Shown here: in pieces, positions 6,101 to 8,948 of the stretch | How the letters are laid out: the number at the start of each line of letters is the position of its first letter | Position numbering within the stretch: the stretch's first letter is position 1 | Source: an uncultured Oscillospiraceae bacterium | GTDB taxonomy: Bacteria > Bacillota > Clostridia > Oscillospirales > Oscillospiraceae | DNA length: 8,948 nucleotides | Direction: 5' to 3' | Assembly: GCA_910588045.1 (NCBI GenBank) | Contig: CAJUPS010000114.1 | Span: forward strand, 1 to 8,948 | Translations under genes and position numbers: made by a program | The notes under the pieces: model-generated | Told to the model about the DNA's origin: nothing | The model's input: the letters and a program-made list of their open reading frames with translations, nothing else | Database searches by the model: none

Positions 6101-6967
6101 ATGCCCAGCGGAATCGTCATCATCGACAAGCCCCAGGGGTGGACCAGCATGGACGTCTGCGCCAAGCTGCGGGGCATCCTGCGGGAGAAGCGGGTGGGCC
6201 ACGGCGGGACCCTGGACCCCATGGCCACCGGCGTGCTGCCGGTATTTGTGGGCAGCGCCACCAAGGCGGTGGCGTTCGCCGAACAGAGCGATAAGGAGTA
6301 CCTGGCCGGGCTGCGCCTGGGTGTGGTCACCAACACCCAGGACAGCACCGGCCAGGTGCTGGAGGAGCGCCCCGTCACCGTGGACCGGGCGGCGCTGGAG
6401 GCGGTCCTGCCCCGGTTTACCGGGCCGATCGCGCAGATCCCGCCCATGTACTCCGCCATCAAGGTCAGGGGGAAGAAGCTCTACGAGTTGGCCCGGCGGG
6501 GCCAGGAGGTGGAGCGGAAGCCCCGAAGCGTGACCATCCACGCCCTGGAGGTGACCGAGCAGACCGGGGAGGCGGAGTACCAGCTGCGCGTCCGGTGCTC
6601 CAAGGGCACCTACGTCCGCACCCTGTGCCACGACATCGGACAGGCCCTGGGCTGCGGGGGCTGCATGAGCTCCCTGCGGCGGACCATGGCGGCGGGGTTC
6701 CCCATCGGGGACGCCGTGACCATCGAGGCCGTCCAGGAGCAGGGGGAGGCGCTGCTGATGCCGGTGGACTGCTTTTTTGCGGACTGCCCGGTGCTGCTCC
6801 TGACCTCGCCCCGGATGGAGCGGCTGGTGCGCTGCGGGAGCCCCCTCCCCGCTCCCGAGCTGGGGCCGGGGCAGTACCGGGTCTACGGCCAGGAGAAGGA
6901 ATTTCTCTGCCTGAGCCGGTGGGAGGACGGGCAGCTGCGGTCCATCAAGAATTTTTTTGGCGGCTGA
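6101..6967 (+). CDS. truB: tRNA pseudouridine(55) synthase TruB
   Basis: Isomerises U55 to pseudouridine in the T-loop of most tRNAs. 288 residues, typical for Firmicutes. Seen: the N-terminal GIVIIDKPQGWTS (4-16), the catalytic aspartate D39 in GHGGTLDPMATGVL, Y67 in the YLAGL strand, QIPPMYSAIKVRGKKLYELA (112-131), KPRSVTIH (140-147) and the CSKGTYVRTLCHDIG motif (166-180). The last 65 or so residues are a TruB C-terminal (PUA-like) domain. The frame is open upstream to about 5924, but family alignment puts the start at 6101, one base after the lipoprotein stop. There is no good Shine-Dalgarno at the right distance, so translation is probably coupled. The usual partners rbfA and infB are not upstream; a secretion foldase takes their place. 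Confidence 0.96.
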   Translation: MPSGIVIIDKPQGWTSMDVCAKLRGILREKRVGHGGTLDPMATGVLPVFVGSATKAVAFAEQSDKEYLAGLRLGVVTNTQDSTGQVLEERPVTVDRAALEAVLPRFTGPIAQIPPMYSAIKVRGKKLYELARRGQEVERKPRSVTIHALEVTEQTGEAEYQLRVRCSKGTYVRTLCHDIGQALGCGGCMSSLRRTMAAGFPIGDAVTIEAVQEQGEALLMPVDCFFADCPVLLLTSPRMERLVRCGSPLPAPELGPGQYRVYGQEKEFLCLSRWEDGQLRSIKNFFGG

Positions 6968-6985
6968 GCCGTCTGTGGGGGAGCT

Positions 6986-7900
6986 ATGGAGAACAAGCGG
7001 GCGATCGCCCTGGGTTTTTTTGACGGTGTTCACCTGGGCCATCAAGCGCTGCTGCACCGGGCGGCGGAGCGGAGCCGGGAGCGGGGGTGGACCCCCGCCG
7101 TGTTCACCTTCGACCGGTCCCCCCGGGAGTTTGTCACCGGTCTGCCGGTGCCCCTGCTGACCACGGCGGAGGAGCGGCGGCGGACGGTGCAGGCGCTGTT
7201 CCCGGGGATGGAGGTGCTCATCGTCCCCTTCGACCAGGCCATGATGACCATGCCCTGGGAGGATTTCGTCTCCCTCTTGCAGGGGGAGTACCGGGCGGGC
7301 TGGCTGGTGGCGGGCCACGACTTCCGCTTCGGCCACAAGAACGCGGGAACCGCCGCGCTCCTCAGAAACCGTTCGGAGGAGCTGGGCATCGGCTGCGATG
7401 TGATCCCGGCGGTGGAGCTGGACGGCGTTACCATCAGCTCCACCCATATCCGCGCCCTGCTGGAGCGGGGGGAGGTGGAGGAGGCGGCCCGGTTTCTGGG
7501 GCGGCCCTTCGCCATCTCCGGGGTGGTGCGCCACGGAAAGCGGCTGGGGACCTCCCGGCTGGGTGCGCCCACGGTGAACCTGGTCCCCGACGCCCACCAG
7601 CTGGTCCCCGCCTTCGGGGTCTACGCCGCCCGGGTGACCGTGAACGGGAGGGAGCTGCCCGCCGTCACCAACGTGGGCGTGCGGCCCACCGTGGACACGG
7701 ACGGCGGCGTGACGGTGGAGAGCCACCTGCTGGAGGGAGCGCCGGAGTTGTATGGCGCGGACTGCCGGGTGGCGTTCATGCGGATGCTCCGTCCGGAGAG
7801 GCGGTTCGCAAGCCTGGAGGCCCTGCGGGAGCAGATAGCCGGAGACGCGGCAGAGGCGAGGGACTATTTTGACAGACAGAGAGAGGACGGGGAGGCATGA
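6986..7900 (+). CDS. ribF: Bifunctional riboflavin kinase / FAD synthetase RibF
   Basis: Phosphorylates riboflavin to FMN, then adenylylates FMN to FAD. 304 residues. The N-terminal nucleotidyltransferase domain has GFFDGVHLGH (10-19), FTFDRSP (40-46), GHDFRFGHKNAG (110-121) and ISSTHIR (150-156). The C-terminal kinase domain has HGKRLGTSRLGAPTVNL (183-199) with the PTxN metal/ATP motif, TNVGVRPT (228-235) and the VESHLLE (244-250) catalytic-glutamate region, then LYG (255-257). The start is fixed by an in-frame stop at 6965-6967. GGGGGAG (6977-6983) lies only two nt from the ATG, which is unusually close. It follows truB by 18 nt, a common Firmicute order, and overlaps the next gene by 4 nt. 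No FMN riboswitch precedes it. Confidence 0.96.
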   Translation: MENKRAIALGFFDGVHLGHQALLHRAAERSRERGWTPAVFTFDRSPREFVTGLPVPLLTTAEERRRTVQALFPGMEVLIVPFDQAMMTMPWEDFVSLLQGEYRAGWLVAGHDFRFGHKNAGTAALLRNRSEELGIGCDVIPAVELDGVTISSTHIRALLERGEVEEAARFLGRPFAISGVVRHGKRLGTSRLGAPTVNLVPDAHQLVPAFGVYAARVTVNGRELPAVTNVGVRPTVDTDGGVTVESHLLEGAPELYGADCRVAFMRMLRPERRFASLEALREQIAGDAAEARDYFDRQREDGEA

Positions 7901-8832
7901 GGCACGTATTTATCATCAACCCCACCGCCGGGAAGAAGGACTGCACGGCCCGCATGATCGAGATGGCCAAGGGCCTGGCCGCCCGCCACGACCTGGATGT
8001 GGACTGCATCCTCACCCAACGCTCCGGCCACGCCATGGAAACCGCCAGGGCCCTGGCGGAGAAGGGCGGGGAGGTGCGCATTTACGCCTGCGGCGGCGAC
8101 GGCACGGTCAACGAGGTTGCCAACGGTGTGGCCGGATTTGACGGCGCCGCCATGACCTGCATCCCCGTGGGCACGGGAAACGATTTCCTGAAGAATTTCG
8201 GGGACAGGGCGCCTCTTTTTGCCGACGCGGAGAATCTTTGGGACGGCCCCGTGGTCCCGCTGGACGCCATCGACTGCAACGGCCGTCTGGCCCTGACGGT
8301 GGCCTGCTCCGGTTTCGACGCCAAGGTGGCAGAGGACGTACATACCTACGGGAAGGTCCCCCTGCTGGGGGGACAGGGCAGCTATATCCTCTCGCTGGGG
8401 GTCAATTTTCTGCTCCGCTCCCTGGGGCATAAGTGGACCATCACGATGGACGGCGAGCCTATGACCGGTGAGTACGCCCTGGCCGCGGTGTGCAACGGCC
8501 GGTACTACGGCGGGGGGTTCATGCCGGTGGCGGAGGCGAGGATGAATGACGGTGTGCTCAACACCCTGGTGGTGGATCGGGTCAGCCGCGCCACCTTCCT
8601 GCGGTTTGTGGGGGCCTACTCCAAGGGGATGTATTATACCTTGCCCCACGTGGCAAGGTGTTACACTGCCAGGGAGATCATTATATCCTCCCCGGGGGAG
8701 GATATTGTTACCTGCCTGGATGGGGAGATTGTCCATAGCCGGACGGCTGTGATCCGTCTCTCGGAGAAGAAGGTGAGGTTCTTTGGTCCGGTGGGCTGTG
8801 ATCCCAATGCAACATACAGGGCGCTTCCTTAG
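7897..8832 (+). CDS. Diacylglycerol/lipid kinase, YegS/Rv2252/BmrU family
   Basis: 311 residues of the DAGK catalytic-domain superfamily, predicted to phosphorylate diacylglycerol or a similar lipid at the inner membrane face and so recycle lipid into phosphatidate. Seen: FIINPTAGK (5-13), nucleotide-binding GGDGTVNEV (66-74), PVGTGNDF (90-97), CNGRYYGGGFMPVAEARMNDG (199-219) and LDGE (274-277), all in family order. The ATG overlaps the ribF stop (ATGA, 7897-7900). GAGAGGA (7881-7887) lies nine nt before the start, with a second GGGGAGG closer in. It is the last gene of the unit, and its TAG is inside the terminator stem. Family assignment is firm. The exact lipid substrate is not readable: a DgkB-like essential role and a BmrU-like accessory role are both possible, so no symbol is given. 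Confidence 0.93.
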   Translation: MRHVFIINPTAGKKDCTARMIEMAKGLAARHDLDVDCILTQRSGHAMETARALAEKGGEVRIYACGGDGTVNEVANGVAGFDGAAMTCIPVGTGNDFLKNFGDRAPLFADAENLWDGPVVPLDAIDCNGRLALTVACSGFDAKVAEDVHTYGKVPLLGGQGSYILSLGVNFLLRSLGHKWTITMDGEPMTGEYALAAVCNGRYYGGGFMPVAEARMNDGVLNTLVVDRVSRATFLRFVGAYSKGMYYTLPHVARCYTAREIIISSPGEDIVTCLDGEIVHSRTAVIRLSEKKVRFFGPVGCDPNATYRALP

Positions 8833-8862
8833 GCGCTCGGCCTTCGGCCGAGTGCCTTTTTT
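8831..8862 (+). terminator. Rho-independent terminator ending the four-gene unit
   Basis: Arms 8831-8842 and 8846-8857 form a 12-bp stem with one G-T wobble (8835/8853) and a TTC loop, followed by a T run to 8862. The last two bases of the lipid kinase stop codon (8830-8832) are part of the stem. Confidence 0.88.
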
Positions 8863-8894
8863 ATGCAGCTCGTTTAGCTTCTTCTTATCCAACC

Positions 8895-8915
8895 CCGGGG
8901 CCTACGCGGCCCCGG
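8895..8915. repeat. GC-rich inverted repeat in the downstream gap
   Basis: CCGGGGCC (8895-8902) and GGCCCCGG (8908-8915) around a TACGC loop. No T-tract follows on either strand, so it is not a clear terminator. It may be part of an intergenic repeat running past the window edge. Confidence 0.6.
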
Positions 8916-8926
8916 ACTCCGCGCCT

Positions 8927-8948
8927 ACTTTTGCCGCGCGGCAAAAGT
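8927..8948. repeat. 22-bp perfect palindrome at the right window edge
   Basis: ACTTTTGCCGC followed immediately by its reverse complement, with no spacer. It may extend further beyond the window. The A/T-flanked GC core suits a bidirectional terminator stem or a repeat-element end. Nothing else was recognised in 8863-8948. Confidence 0.6.

Noticed and set aside
6968..6985. FMN riboswitch or separate promoter before ribF
   Set aside because: Only 18 nt separate truB and ribF; there is no room for either.
4918..7726. Long minus-strand open frames across the lipoprotein, truB and ribF genes
   Set aside because: Low-complexity translations with no motif, fully covered by well-supported plus-strand genes; a codon-bias artefact.
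7864..8892. Minus-strand frame from a TTG at 8892, beginning with a Lys-rich natural-looking segment (DKKKLNELHKK)
   Set aside because: It runs through the terminator and the entire lipid kinase gene, with no ribosome binding site and no motif in the remainder. I considered the end of a convergent gene but the frame does not stop in the gap.

Overview
The window comes from a GC-rich chromosome. The gene content (DUF1836 protein, HlyIII/PAQR protein, paired G3E GTPases, PrsA-like lipoprotein, truB-ribF, BmrU-type lipid kinase), the strong Shine-Dalgarno sites and the many rho-independent terminators suggest a gut Clostridia/Bacillota bacterium of the Oscillospiraceae type (Flavonifractor/Oscillibacter-like). 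That placement is inferred from gene content and style, not from a database match. There are nine protein genes, no RNA genes, no CRISPR array and no recognisable transposase.

Layout. (1) Positions 1-977 hold the 3' part of a branched-chain amino acid aminotransferase (ilvE), cut by the left window edge. (2) Positions 978-1237 are a 260-bp convergent gap packed with inverted repeats. A 29-bp terminator hairpin occurs twice in direct orientation (1002-1030 and 1193-1221) and brackets a 162-bp stretch of at least five further stem-loops. (3) A minus-strand DUF1836 putative regulator (1238-1810) diverges from a plus-strand HlyIII/TrhA-type seven-helix membrane protein (1998-2645). Their 187-bp shared gap holds a promoter on each strand and operator-like palindromes. 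(4) Two G3E/COG0523-type GTPases (2775-3842 and 3846-4787) form a tight two-gene unit. The first carries a 45-residue His/Cys-rich metal-binding insert. The second lacks the CxCC motif and appears fused to a C-terminal domain resembling that of YcgQ/TIGR03943 (DUF1980). (5) A four-gene unit follows behind its own promoter: PrsA/parvulin-like lipoprotein (4894-6099), truB (6101-6967), ribF (6986-7900) and a BmrU/YegS-type lipid kinase (7897-8832). It closes with a strong terminator whose stem contains the lipid kinase stop codon. (6) Positions 8863-8948 hold two more palindromes and no gene.

Functionally most of this is housekeeping: amino acid metabolism, tRNA pseudouridylation, flavin cofactor synthesis, lipid recycling and extracytoplasmic folding. 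The least explained parts are the GTPase pair (probable metal handling or delivery), the divergent DUF1836/HlyIII pair (probable regulator and target) and the duplicated-hairpin block after ilvE, which resembles a small non-coding inserted element.
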